64,000 nt of DNA from Nocardioides gansuensis (lineage in GTDB: Bacteria > Actinomycetota > Actinomycetes > Propionibacteriales > Nocardioidaceae). A program made the translations under genes and the position numbers. Under the pieces are notes generated by a model. It did no database searches. It worked only from the letters and a program-made list of their open reading frames with translations, and had not been told where the DNA came from. The stretch is from contig NZ_QDGZ01000006.1 in the NCBI RefSeq assembly GCF_003076135.1, forward strand, positions 186,001-250,000. Reading direction: 5' to 3'. Positions 51,724 to 60,204 of the stretch are shown here, piece after piece (positions within the stretch are counted from its first letter, which is position 1; each line of letters opens with the position of its first letter).

Positions 51724-52839
51724 TCAGTGATCGAGCGGGAGTGGGTTCCAGGGCCCGGAGACGCCGTGGTTGAACTCGGTGGCGTTCGTGCCGTCTGCGT
51801 CGGCGATCACAAGGCTGCCACCCCGCGTGAAGGAAATGCGGGCGCCGTCCGGCGACCACGCGGGGAGTCCTCCACCGGTGTCTGATCCATCGGCGCCTCC
51901 TCCACCGGTGATCCGGGTGAGTCCCGAGCCGTCGACCCCAATGATCGAGATCCCCGCTTGCCCCACATCGCCGGCGACCATCAACCGCCTGCCGTCCGGT
52001 GACCAGGCCAGATCACGGATGTGCCCAGCCTCGTTCCACTCGTCGGACACGACCCGAATGTCGGTCCCATCTGACTTCATCACCCGCAGGATGTGACTGT
52101 GGTCACCCGCGCCGGTGAAGTACGCGATCCGTGTCCCGTCGGGGGAGATCACCGCGTTGTACACCTCGTTCCCGGCGGGTAGCAGTATCTCGGGCGTTCC
52201 TCCGTCGGAATCGACGGAGAGGATCCCACCCTCGCCATAGCCGGAGTAGATGACCTGGGAGCCGTCGGGAGAGAAGGACCCGTCTAGGAATCTGTCCGCC
52301 TGCGCGATGCGCCTTTCGGTTCCGTCGGCGTTCAGCACCACGAGTTCGACGTGAGGCATGCCCAGGGGCTCGGCCGGGGAGCGCGGCACGATCCGACGGA
52401 TCAGCAGCTTCTTGCCGTCGCGCGACCACTCCAGGGGCTCTTCGTCATCTCCATCAGTCACCTGGATGGATGGCTCGGGGCTGTCGGGCGCTGCCGGGTT
52501 CACGGCCCAGATCCCGGAGCGCCCCGGATCGCTGTAGACAATCCATCCGTGGATAGAGGCAAAGCAGTTCGGCCTAGGGGTCAGGCAGGACACGTCGTCC
52601 GCCTGCTCGATCTCCTGCTCGATGGGGTCGACCGGGGACGGGCTTGTCTGTCGGTCCCGATCGGCGACCTGGGTAACGCCGACACCAGCCACGACCGCGA
52701 CAGCAACTACCGCAGCGAGGATTCCGGTCCGGCGGACCGCGACACGTCGGCGGGCGCGGCGTTCCAGGTCGTCGAAGGCAGGCATCGGGGTGGAGTCTTC
52801 GATGTGGGCGCCCAGCTCACGTAGCTTCTGGTCAGACAT
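51724..52839 (-). CDS. Membrane-anchored TolB-like beta-propeller protein paired with an ECF sigma factor
   Basis: A 371-residue protein. Residues 1-35 are charged and cytosolic, a single membrane segment follows (GILAAVVAVAVVAGVGVTQV), and the rest is extracytoplasmic with PD40/TolB-type repeats: LEWSRDGKKLLI, GSFSPDGSQVIYSG, AVISPDGTRIAYF, LAWSPDGRRLMVA and PAWSPDGARISFT. The short N-terminal part may bind the sigma factor, whose gene it overlaps by 8 bp; the propeller would then be a sensor. An anti-sigma role is inferred from the layout only. Confidence 0.8.
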   Translation of the reverse strand: MSDQKLRELGAHIEDSTPMPAFDDLERRARRRVAVRRTGILAAVVAVAVVAGVGVTQVADRDRQTSPSPVDPIEQEIEQADDVSCLTPRPNCFASIHGWIVYSDPGRSGIWAVNPAAPDSPEPSIQVTDGDDEEPLEWSRDGKKLLIRRIVPRSPAEPLGMPHVELVVLNADGTERRIAQADRFLDGSFSPDGSQVIYSGYGEGGILSVDSDGGTPEILLPAGNEVYNAVISPDGTRIAYFTGAGDHSHILRVMKSDGTDIRVVSDEWNEAGHIRDLAWSPDGRRLMVAGDVGQAGISIIGVDGSGLTRITGGGGADGSDTGGGLPAWSPDGARISFTRGGSLVIADADGTNATEFNHGVSGPWNPLPLDH

Positions 52840-53344
52840 GGTGCACCTCCGATCGGTCCGAAAGGACTTGGGCGAGGGCGGCGCGCCCCCGCGAAAGCCG
52901 TGCCTTGACGGTCCCGGGCGGGACGTCGAGGGCAGCGGCGATCTCGTGCACCGGCAGATCGGCGAGATGGTGCATCGCGATCGCCTCCCGCTGCGCCGGT
53001 GGCAGCTGCTTGAGTGCAGCCATCAGGGCCACGTGGTCGGGGGAGAGGTCGGGGATGGTGGACGGCCCGGCCAGCCGCGGTGCCAGGCCGGCGTACCTCT
53101 TCAGCCGCTTCCAGCGGCTTCGCGCGATGTTGACCGCGACGCGGCGTAGCCACGCCTCCGGGTTGTCAACACGGCGGAACTTGGCTCCCTGTGCGATCGC
53201 CCGGACGAAAGCTTCCTGGACGACCTCCTCGGCCACCGAAACGTCGCCACCGCACGGCCCGACGAGCTGGACGACCAGCCGCCGGTAGGACGCCTGGTAG
53301 ACCTCGCGTACGAACCCTTCGTTCGTCATCGCGGCCCTGCCCAT
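52832..53344 (-). CDS. ECF-family RNA polymerase sigma factor
   Basis: A 170-residue sigma-70 ECF protein with region 2 (QASYRRLVVQLVG, then VAEEVVQEAFVRA) and region 4 (LKQLPPAQREAIAMHHLADL, then EIAAALDVPPGTVKARLSRG). A second ATG lies five codons in, at 53329, and could be the true start. The gene overlaps the membrane beta-propeller gene by 8 bp; the pair looks like a sigma factor and its membrane regulator. Its target promoters are unknown. Confidence 0.88.
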   Translation of the reverse strand: MGRAAMTNEGFVREVYQASYRRLVVQLVGPCGGDVSVAEEVVQEAFVRAIAQGAKFRRVDNPEAWLRRVAVNIARSRWKRLKRYAGLAPRLAGPSTIPDLSPDHVALMAALKQLPPAQREAIAMHHLADLPVHEIAAALDVPPGTVKARLSRGRAALAQVLSDRSEVHHV

Positions 53345-53691
53345 CCGTGCGGCCCATCCGCACCCTCACCAAATACGACCTCCGGGCTCGGGGTCTGGTT
53401 GCACACGCCGCCGAAAGGCCCACAGCCCGCTTCGCCACCACGGCCCCTTCGAGCATGGTCGCGCAGACACGCAAGCGCTGTCATCGGCACGAGTGCGCAC
53501 TATCGGCGGCATGTCCGTGCGTCTGTCGAGGCGATCCGCAGAGCCCGTCGCGCTGCCTGTGGCGTAGTGACTGCGTTGGGCGTCGATCCGCTTCGAGGAC
53601 CGCCTGGAGAACGCAGGCAGGCCCGCGCATGCCGCCGGAGGCCACAGGCCACGCGTGTGGACGTCTCGGGACTGATCCCGGCATCCGTGCA
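53345..53691. other. 347-bp gap without recognised gene
   Basis: Between two minus-strand operons. It should hold the promoter of the ECF sigma gene (near 53350-53420). No protein motif, no clear terminator. Confidence 0.4.
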
Positions 53692-55089
53692 CTACTCCTC
53701 GAAGAGGGTGCATCCCTCGGCGACGCAGTGTGCGACCTCGCCGCCGATGATCGTGGCCAGCGGGCGGTTGGTGGCGAGGCCGACCTCCGGGTCGGGGTCG
53801 AGCGGATCGGCCGTGAGCACGAGGAGGTCGGCGTGGCGGCTCGGCGTGAGGGAGCCGACGTCTTCGGAGAGGCCCATTGCGGCCGCGGCATCGGACGTGA
53901 GGAGCCGGAGCGCGTCGAGGACCGGGAGCGTCTTCCGGCTGGCCCAGAGCTCGGGGTGGCATACCGAGCCGTCGGGGTTTGCGTAGCCGCCGGTGACGAT
54001 CGCGTACGCCTGCTGCAACGGGTTGCCCGGGATCCACGGTCCGTCGCCGTGCCAGGCCCACGTCAGGCCGGGGTTGGCCGCGAGCAGCGCCGGCCAGTCC
54101 TCGACCCGGGCGATCGCCACAGGCGGCATGGTCGAGATCCAGCCCTCGGTCGCGACGGTGGGGTCGCAGCCGTTGGACCACGGCATCAGCTGCACCGCTG
54201 CAGCCAGCCCGAGCTCGGCGTACCTGGCGAGTGACCGGCGGGGCAGCAGCGCCGCGAGGCTGTTGTGGTCGATGCGGTGTGCCTGGGTCAGCTCGCCGGC
54301 ATTCTCGTAGCCGTCGAGCGCCGTGTCGATGGCTACATCGCCGATGGCGTGCACCACGACCGCACCCCCGGCGGCGTCGGTGCGCCGTACGACGTCCGCG
54401 ATCTGGTCGGCGGAGGCGAACAGGTCGCCGTGGCCCACCCAGCCGTTGTCCTTCATCTCCCGGGGAGCGTCGTCGCGGTACTCGAACGACACCGCAGGCG
54501 CTCCGCACGAACCGCCGTCGGCGAAGACCTTGACGCCGCCGATCGACAGCGGCCGGTCGAGATCGACGCCGAACTCCTGGGCGAAGGTCCAGGCCTCGCC
54601 GACGACCTCGCCGCAGTTATCGTTCCACGACAGGTAGAGCACGGTGCGCACGCGCAGCTCGTCATCGGCTGCGAGCGACTCGAAGGCACCGAGCTGGTTC
54701 GGCAGGACGGTCGGCATGCCAGCGGTGGTGATGCCCGCCGCGAGCAGCTCGGTCTGGCCCTCCAGCATCGCGGCCCGGTCTGGGGCGATCTCCTGCATCA
54801 GGTGGGTGTGCGTCTCCACGACGCCCGGTATGACCGTGCGCCCGTCGAGATCCACCACGCGGGTGCCGTCGTCGGCGAGCGCCAGGACGTCGACCTCGGA
54901 GCCGACGGCGGTGACCTTCCCATCGGCGACGGCCACGGCCTGGACCGTGGTCGCGTCGTCGTCCATCGTGAGAATCTGCCCGCCGTGCAGCACCAGGTCG
55001 GGGGCGGGCCGGTCGTCGGATCCGCGACATGCGGAGGCGCTCAGGAGGGCGAGACCCGCCATGACCGCCACTGCGGTGGAGCGTCTCAT
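53692..55089 (-). CDS. Secreted amidohydrolase lipoprotein (YtcJ-like, amidohydrolase family 3)
   Basis: A 465-residue protein. The N-terminus is a lipoprotein signal, MRRSTAVAVMAGLALLSASA followed by the lipobox cysteine at residue 21. The metal-dependent hydrolase motifs follow: VIPGVVETHTHL with the HxH pair near 94, FADGGSCGAPA, and VVHAIGDVAIDTAL; the C-terminal part closes the composite beta sandwich (GSLTPSRHADLLVL). It would hydrolyse an amide, imide or related bond outside the membrane. Third gene of an operon behind a SigE-type sigma factor; 5 bp from the gene before it. Confidence 0.85.
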   Translation of the reverse strand: MRRSTAVAVMAGLALLSASACRGSDDRPAPDLVLHGGQILTMDDDATTVQAVAVADGKVTAVGSEVDVLALADDGTRVVDLDGRTVIPGVVETHTHLMQEIAPDRAAMLEGQTELLAAGITTAGMPTVLPNQLGAFESLAADDELRVRTVLYLSWNDNCGEVVGEAWTFAQEFGVDLDRPLSIGGVKVFADGGSCGAPAVSFEYRDDAPREMKDNGWVGHGDLFASADQIADVVRRTDAAGGAVVVHAIGDVAIDTALDGYENAGELTQAHRIDHNSLAALLPRRSLARYAELGLAAAVQLMPWSNGCDPTVATEGWISTMPPVAIARVEDWPALLAANPGLTWAWHGDGPWIPGNPLQQAYAIVTGGYANPDGSVCHPELWASRKTLPVLDALRLLTSDAAAAMGLSEDVGSLTPSRHADLLVLTADPLDPDPEVGLATNRPLATIIGGEVAHCVAEGCTLFEE

Positions 55090-55094
55090 CTGGC

Positions 55095-55952
55095 CTACTC
55101 GGTCACGAAGGTGATCGACTCTCGGGCCCGGTCGGCTTGGGCGATCAGATCCTCGGGGGCGCTCCCGGTGTGGAACATGTCCACGACCACATTGGTGCCG
55201 TCCACGTCCACCACCCAGAAGTCCACCCTGACGGTCCTCAGAGCCCGCCCAGGAGGCGAGTCGAAGTAGCTGATGCCGCGGTCCTCTGCCACCAGGTAGG
55301 CGTTGCCTTCGGTGGTGCCGTCGCAGAAGGCGTCGACCTTCACCGCCCCGTGGATCGCGCTGTGCCCGAACGCCTCGGTGGGAGTGGGCCGCTCGACGAC
55401 GGTGGAACCGGGCATTGCGGCGAGTTGCGCAGCCAGCTGCTGCTGACCCGCAGCTGCCGGCTTGTGACCGGCCTGCATCCGGCACCCGCCCGCGACCGCT
55501 CCGGGCCGGTACACGCCGATTCCGGCGAAGTCCTCGTCGACCCTGGCCACCGGGTGGTTCGAGGCCTGCCAGTTCGAGCCATCGATCGTGAGGTCGGCCT
55601 CGATCACCTCGCCCGCATCGGTGGTGCCCACGTGGATCCGGTAGGTGCCGGGATCGGCGCTCCCCTGGTCGAAGTCGGTCCAGCTTGGCGGGGCCGCTGC
55701 CTCGGCAGGCTCGCTCGGCTGGCCGACAACGTCCGGGCTCGAGTCGACCTGGTCGTCGCCGAGCTGCGTGGCCCCGTAGATGCCGCCGCCGATCAGCAGC
55801 ACTGCCGCGGCGGCAAGGCCGATCCTCGTGCCGTTCCGCCGGCGCAGGCGGTCCTCGCCGCCACTGACCATGCCTTCGATGTCGGGTGTGGGTGTCGCAC
55901 GCATTTCCGCCTCCTGGCTGAGCACCGCTCGGAGCTCGTCTTCGAGATTCAT
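55095..55952 (-). CDS. Anti-sigma-like single-span membrane protein
   Basis: A 285-residue protein. The first 40 residues are cytosolic (MNLEDELRAVLSQEAEMRAT at the start), then comes one membrane segment (IGLAAAAVLLIGGGIYGAT) and an extracytoplasmic domain of about 220 residues without known motif. Its ATG overlaps the stop of the sigma factor gene as ATGA, the usual layout for a sigma/anti-sigma pair. The N-terminal part has no zinc HxxxCxxC motif, so it is not a ZAS-type anti-sigma factor. Role inferred from context. Confidence 0.75.
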   Translation of the reverse strand: MNLEDELRAVLSQEAEMRATPTPDIEGMVSGGEDRLRRRNGTRIGLAAAAVLLIGGGIYGATQLGDDQVDSSPDVVGQPSEPAEAAAPPSWTDFDQGSADPGTYRIHVGTTDAGEVIEADLTIDGSNWQASNHPVARVDEDFAGIGVYRPGAVAGGCRMQAGHKPAAAGQQQLAAQLAAMPGSTVVERPTPTEAFGHSAIHGAVKVDAFCDGTTEGNAYLVAEDRGISYFDSPPGRALRTVRVDFWVVDVDGTNVVVDMFHTGSAPEDLIAQADRARESITFVTE

Positions 55953-56455
55953 GACTCCATCGCCTCCCCGACACCCGACGCGGCCAGAGCCCGCCGGAGA
56001 GCCTTCATGGCCGCCGACGCCTGTGACTTCACAGTGCCGGGCGCGCACCCGAGAACTTCCGCGATCTGTACTTCCGTGAGGTCCTCGTAGTAGCGCAGGA
56101 CGATCACGGCCCGCTGCCGCACCGGCAGCGCACACACCAACGGCCAGAGCAACGACCGGTCGACGACGCCGACCTCCACCGACTCCCCCGCGGCCTCTGG
56201 CATCGGATCCGACAGCACCTCGCGCAGCCAGGCCCTCCGGCTGCTCGACACCACCGCGTTGGCCAGCATGCGGCGCACGTACGCCTCTGGGTGCTCCATG
56301 CGGCTGATCCGTGCCCAGCTGACGTACGCCTTCTCGAGCGTGGTCTGGAGCATGTCCTCGGCCGCCGTGGGCGACGCCGTCAGCAGATATGCCAGGCGGT
56401 AGAGCGACTGCCACCGCGCGGCCACGAAGTCGACGAAGTCCTGCTCCGTGGTCAT
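55949..56455 (-). CDS. SigE-family ECF RNA polymerase sigma factor
   Basis: A 168-residue sigma factor of the actinobacterial SigE group (ECF41/ECF50-like short kind). Region 2: LYRLAYLLTASPTAAEDMLQ and TLEKAYVSWARI; region 4: ALPVRQRAVIVLRYYEDLTE and IAEVLGCAPGTVKSQASAAM. It heads an operon with an anti-sigma-like membrane protein and an amidohydrolase lipoprotein, with 4-bp and 5-bp spacings. The regulon is unknown. Confidence 0.9.
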   Translation of the reverse strand: MTTEQDFVDFVAARWQSLYRLAYLLTASPTAAEDMLQTTLEKAYVSWARISRMEHPEAYVRRMLANAVVSSSRRAWLREVLSDPMPEAAGESVEVGVVDRSLLWPLVCALPVRQRAVIVLRYYEDLTEVQIAEVLGCAPGTVKSQASAAMKALRRALAASGVGEAMES

Positions 56456-57338
56456 CGTTCACCCCGCTTCGTGGTCACACTCCTGTAACGCGAATGGTGA
56501 TCGATCCGGTTCGTCCGCACGGGAGTTTCGTTCTTGCAATGCCTTGCCCAGGCGTCCCGCCATGCCTAGAGCCACCGTCTTCCTCGGCGGAGAACGGCCC
56601 GCGGGCTGCGATCCTCTGGACACGAAGTCGTCGCGTTGGTGCGTAAATCCCGCCCGCCGCCGACGTCGTGGACTACGTGCACGCCGTCGGCCTCGCTCCC
56701 GCGAACTGCGCGCCAGGCACCCCGGAAGGCTGGACACCGATGTGTCCGCTCATCTGCATGACCGAGCACTCCTCGCGGCCAGCCTTCGCCGCAATGAGCA
56801 AGGGATTCGGCCGAGTTCAGCCATACGATTTGCTGGGCACGGCTCTAAGAAGAGATCAAGGGCGCCGGCTGCGCCGGCGCCGCCGGGTCCCGCGCTCCCG
56901 GCGTGCGGCCTGGCGGCCGGTCCCTTCGCGCACCCCGCGGCCACGTTCGACGCGGGGCCTGGTTCCTGCGAGAGAATGCCCGGCATGAGCGCCTGGGGAG
57001 GAACTTCTCCGATGACACCGCTTGCGACATTCGCAGCGACTACCGCGAGCTGCTCGAGGACGGAGTGGACGATTCCGAGGCCGAACGTCGGAGCCTGCAA
57101 GATACGCACAGCTCCCGCCGCGGATGACGCTGATCATCAGGCATCGATCTACACCGCCTGGCGGGGCCTACAGACGGCTCTCGACAACCGGTTGGCGGGC
57201 CTGACCGCCGTCGGTGGTTACACGCTGGGTACACAGGCCAACGACGAACGACCCCTGACCGCGAAAGCCTTCGATAGACGTTTTCGCAGGTCAGGGGCCG
57301 TTTCAGGCACCTATCCGCAGGTCACGAGGACCCCGGAA
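56456..57338. other. 883-bp stretch without recognised gene
   Basis: The promoter of the sigma-factor operon should lie near 56460-56520. A frame near 56665-56850 looks slightly coding (DYVHAVGLAPANCAPG) but has no known match and may be a remnant. A GC hairpin (GGCGCCGGC-TGC-GCCGGCGCC) lies at 56861-56881. The glnA terminator is at 57252-57297. Otherwise nothing is seen. Confidence 0.45.
57252..57297 (-). terminator. glnA terminator hairpin
   Basis: CCCCTGACCGCGAAA (from 57252) pairs with TTTCGCAGGTCAGGGG (to 57297), a 15-bp stem with one bulged base and a 15-base loop. It lies 41 bp past the glnA stop on the minus strand. No T-run, as is common in GC-rich actinobacteria. Confidence 0.75.
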
Positions 57339-58766
57339 TCAGATGTCGTAGTAGAGCTCGAACTCGTGCGGGTGCGGGCGCAGCTGCACGGGGGCGATCT
57401 CGTTCTCGCGCTTGTAGTGGACCCAGGTCTCGATCAGGTCGGGCGTGAACACGTTCCCCGCGGTGAGGAAGTCGTGGTCGGCCTCGAGGGCGTCGAGGAC
57501 GGCGCCCAGCGAGGTGGGGACCTGGTCGATCTCGGCCATCTCGTCCGGCGGCAGCTCGTAGATGTCCTTGTCGATCGGCGCGGCCGGCTCGATCTTGTTC
57601 TGGACGCCGTCGAGGCCCGCGAGCATCAGCGCCGAGAAGGCGAGGTAGGGGTTCGCCGACGGGTCGGGGAAGCGGGTCTCGATGCGCTTGGCCTTCGGGT
57701 TCGCGCCCGTGATCGGGATGCGGACCGACGCGGAGCGGTTGCGCGAGGAGTAGACCAGCGAGATCGGGGCCTCGTAGCCGGGGACCAGGCGGTGGTAGGA
57801 GTTCACCGTCGGGTTGGTGAAGGCCAGCAGCGCGGGGGCGTGCTTGAGGATGCCGCCGATGTACCAGCGGGCCAGGTCGGAGAGGCCGCCGTAGCCGGTC
57901 TCGTCGTAGAACAGCGGCGAGCCGTCCTTCCACAGCGACTGGTGGACGTGCATGCCGGAGCCGTTGTCACCGAAGATCGGCTTGGGCATGAAGGTGACCG
58001 ACTTGCCCTGGTGCCAGGCCGTGTTCTTGATGATGTACTTGAACTTCATGACATCGTCGGCGGCCTTGAGCAGGGTGTCGAACCGGTAGTTGATCTCGGC
58101 CTGGCCGGCGGTGCCGACCTCGTGGTGGCCGCGCTCGACCTGGAGGCCGCTGGCCTCGAGGTTCTTCACCATGTCGTCGCGCAGGTCGCTGTAGTGGTCG
58201 TAGGGCGCGACGGGGAAGTAGCCACCCTTGAAGCGGGTCTTGTAGCCCAGGTTGGGGGTGTTCGGGTCTTCCTTGCCCGAGTTCCACCAGCCCTCGATCG
58301 AGTCGATGTGGTAGAAGCCCTCGTTCGGGCCCGTGGAGTAGCGCACGTTGTCGAAGATGTAGAACTCGGCCTCGGGCGCGAAGAACGCGGTGTCCGCGAT
58401 GCCGGTCGACTCGAGGTAGGCGAGCGCCTTCTTGGCGATGTTGCGCGGGTCGCGCGAGTAGGGCTCACCGGTGATCGGGTCGTGGATGAAGAAGTTCACG
58501 ACCAGCGTCTTCGCGCTGCGGAAGGGGTCGATGAAGGCGGTGGTCGGGTCCGGGAACAGCGACATGTCGGACTCGTTGATGGCCTGGAAGCCGCGGATCG
58601 AGGAGCCGTCGAAGCCGAGGCCGTCCTCGAAGACCGACTGGTCGAAGGACGAAACCGGCACGGTGAAGTGCTGCATGATGCCGGGCAGGTCGCAGAAGCG
58701 GACGTCGACCATCTCGACGCCCTCGTCCTTGATGAACTTGAGCAGCTCATCGCTGTTGTTGAACAT
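57339..58766 (-). CDS. glnA: Type I glutamine synthetase
   Basis: A 475-residue GSI-beta-type glutamine synthetase, of usual length. It makes glutamine from glutamate, ammonia and ATP in the cytosol. Motifs: [28 protein letters not shown]-type loop as [15 protein letters not shown], and [10 protein letters not shown]. The adenylylation tyrosine is in [12 protein letters not shown], so GlnE control is expected. The ATG at 58766 follows AGGAGGACGA. Tandem GlnR boxes upstream (58865-58902) point to nitrogen control of transcription. It ends ELYYDI and is followed by a terminator. Confidence 0.97.
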   Translation of the reverse strand: MFNNSDELLKFIKDEGVEMVDVRFCDLPGIMQHFTVPVSSFDQSVFEDGLGFDGSSIRGFQAINESDMSLFPDPTTAFIDPFRSAKTLVVNFFIHDPITGEPYSRDPRNIAKKALAYLESTGIADTAFFAPEAEFYIFDNVRYSTGPNEGFYHIDSIEGWWNSGKEDPNTPNLGYKTRFKGGYFPVAPYDHYSDLRDDMVKNLEASGLQVERGHHEVGTAGQAEINYRFDTLLKAADDVMKFKYIIKNTAWHQGKSVTFMPKPIFGDNGSGMHVHQSLWKDGSPLFYDETGYGGLSDLARWYIGGILKHAPALLAFTNPTVNSYHRLVPGYEAPISLVYSSRNRSASVRIPITGANPKAKRIETRFPDPSANPYLAFSALMLAGLDGVQNKIEPAAPIDKDIYELPPDEMAEIDQVPTSLGAVLDALEADHDFLTAGNVFTPDLIETWVHYKRENEIAPVQLRPHPHEFELYYDI

Positions 58767-58864
58767 TCGTCCTCCTTGGCAGCGGCAGGTGCTCGCGTGC
58801 CCAAGCTGGTGGCGGTGGGGTGGCGCCTCGTTGCACCGGGTCTGCGCGAACGTAGTCACGCGCA

Positions 58865-58902
58865 GTTTCTTGACCGTATCCCGATTGTTTCGTGCGTGTA
58901 AC
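58865..58902. promoter_or_regulatory. Tandem GlnR boxes upstream of glnA
   Basis: On the minus strand the order is GTTAC-n6-GAAAC-n6-GATAC-n6-GAAAC. This matches the GlnR pattern (GTNAC-n6-GAAAC) twice, with six-base gaps throughout and one off-consensus half (GATAC). It lies 99-136 bp upstream of the glnA ATG. GlnR would activate glnA under nitrogen limitation. Confidence 0.88.
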
Positions 58903-58966
58903 AGATGCCCGAGCACCGAGAGGCCGGTCCGCGCCCAGTATGGGCCACCCCGTTATGGTCGCCGCC

Positions 58967-59737
58967 ATGTCTCAGCACAGGAAGACGGGCCAGCTCTCGT
59001 GGCGGCGCCTCACCGTCCTGCTCGCGAGCGGGGTCACCGTGCTCGCCGGGTGCAGCGACGGCGGCGAGGACCCCACGTCGTACGACGAGGGGTCGCCGCT
59101 CGCGTCCGTCGTCGCGGCGGTCGAGGGTGCGGGCAGCGTCCACCTCTCGCTCGGCACGCAGACCCGCAGGGGAGAGGTCGAGATGGACGTCACTTGGGAG
59201 GACGAGGACGCCTTCCGGGCCGTCGCCGGCACGGGTACGGCGAGCCGGCTCGACGTGCGGCGGGTGGACGACAAGGTCTACGTCGGCGGCGAGGCCGTCG
59301 GGCTGCAGTGGACCTACCTGGAGGTCGACGACCCGCGGCTGCAGGGCGAGGGCGGCTTCGACGCGGGCCCGGTGCCGGTGCTGCTCGCCGTCGACGTCCC
59401 GGGAGAGCTCGAGGCGCTCGCCGCGGCCGTGCAGGAGACCAGGGATCTGGGGGAGGAGCAGGTCGAGGGCGTGACGGCGAAGCACCTCGAGCTCACGGTC
59501 GACTCGAAAGCCTGGCAGGCCGAGCTGCCGGAGGAGTCCATGCACGCGCAGATGGACCTCCCCGAGACCGTCACCATGGACCTGTGGGTCGACGAGCAGG
59601 ACCTGCCCGTCCGCTGGGACTACGAGGGACAAGGATCAACAGAGGGCGGGAAGGACGACACCGCCCGCCTCTACTTCACGGGCTGGGGCGACCCGGTCGA
59701 GGTGAAGGTGCCGGGAAGGGCGCAGCCCGTTGAGTGA
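58967..59737 (+). CDS. LppX/LprG-like lipoprotein
   Basis: A 256-residue exported lipoprotein: MSQHRKTGQLSWRRLTVLLA, then a lipobox LAGC with the cysteine near residue 29. The mature part has the beta-sheet pattern of LppX_LprAFG lipoproteins, which carry lipids across the cell wall space (for example LASVVAAVEGAGSVHLSL, VTMDLWVDEQDLPVRW). The ATG at 58967 is chosen as the one nearest the signal; upstream ATGs (58952, 58937) are less likely. It is divergent from glnA; 8-bp overlap with the RDD gene. Confidence 0.8.
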   Translation: MSQHRKTGQLSWRRLTVLLASGVTVLAGCSDGGEDPTSYDEGSPLASVVAAVEGAGSVHLSLGTQTRRGEVEMDVTWEDEDAFRAVAGTGTASRLDVRRVDDKVYVGGEAVGLQWTYLEVDDPRLQGEGGFDAGPVPVLLAVDVPGELEALAAAVQETRDLGEEQVEGVTAKHLELTVDSKAWQAELPEESMHAQMDLPETVTMDLWVDEQDLPVRWDYEGQGSTEGGKDDTARLYFTGWGDPVEVKVPGRAQPVE

Positions 59738-60143
59738 GAGCCGCTCCCCGGGCACGCCTCTCGAGACCGCCAGCTGGGGCCGGCGGATCCTCGCCCTCGC
59801 GGTCGACTGGTTCGCCTGCATCCTCGTCGTGATGCTCCTCCTCGGCTTCGAGGGCTGGCGCGACGATCCGCGCTCCGGGCTCTACACGCTGCTGCTGCTC
59901 GTCGTGGAGTCCGCGGTCGGCACCGCGGTCGCCGGGGGCTCGTTCGGCAAGCTGGCGACCCGGCTCCGCGTCGTACGCGTCGACGACCCGTCACGCCCCG
60001 TCGACCTGCTCCGCGCACTGCTGCGCAGCGCGATGGTCGCGGTGGTCATCCCGCCGCTGGTGGCCCGGCCGGACGGCCGTGGGCTACACGACATGGTCGC
60101 CGGCACGATGACCGTGACGCTGGCGGACCTGAAGTCTCGCTGA
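59730..60143 (+). CDS. RDD-family membrane protein
   Basis: A 137-residue protein with about three membrane segments. The first contains the RDD-type motif as RRILALAVDWFACILVVMLL; a second basic motif is GGSFGKLATRLRVVRVDD. RDD proteins are of unknown or transport-related function. It begins at a TTG (59730) that overlaps the end of the lipoprotein gene by 8 bp; no ATG/GTG in frame would keep the first arginine-aspartate segment whole. Usual neighbour of glnA in actinobacteria. Confidence 0.85.
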   Translation: MSESRSPGTPLETASWGRRILALAVDWFACILVVMLLLGFEGWRDDPRSGLYTLLLLVVESAVGTAVAGGSFGKLATRLRVVRVDDPSRPVDLLRALLRSAMVAVVIPPLVARPDGRGLHDMVAGTMTVTLADLKSR

Positions 60144-60204
60144 ACTGACCGGCGACTGGGCGTTTCTGGTGTTTCGGGCTTGCCCGGCAGGGCAGGCTGG
60201 GCGC

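Noticed and set aside
56665..56988. Frame with slight coding look in the gap before glnA
   Set aside because: No known match and it runs into arginine repeats; kept only as a note in the gap description.
57339..58766. The GS-like gene at 15021 as a duplicate of glnA
   Set aside because: The two share the fold but differ throughout, in length and in the adenylylation-site motif; not a recent duplication.
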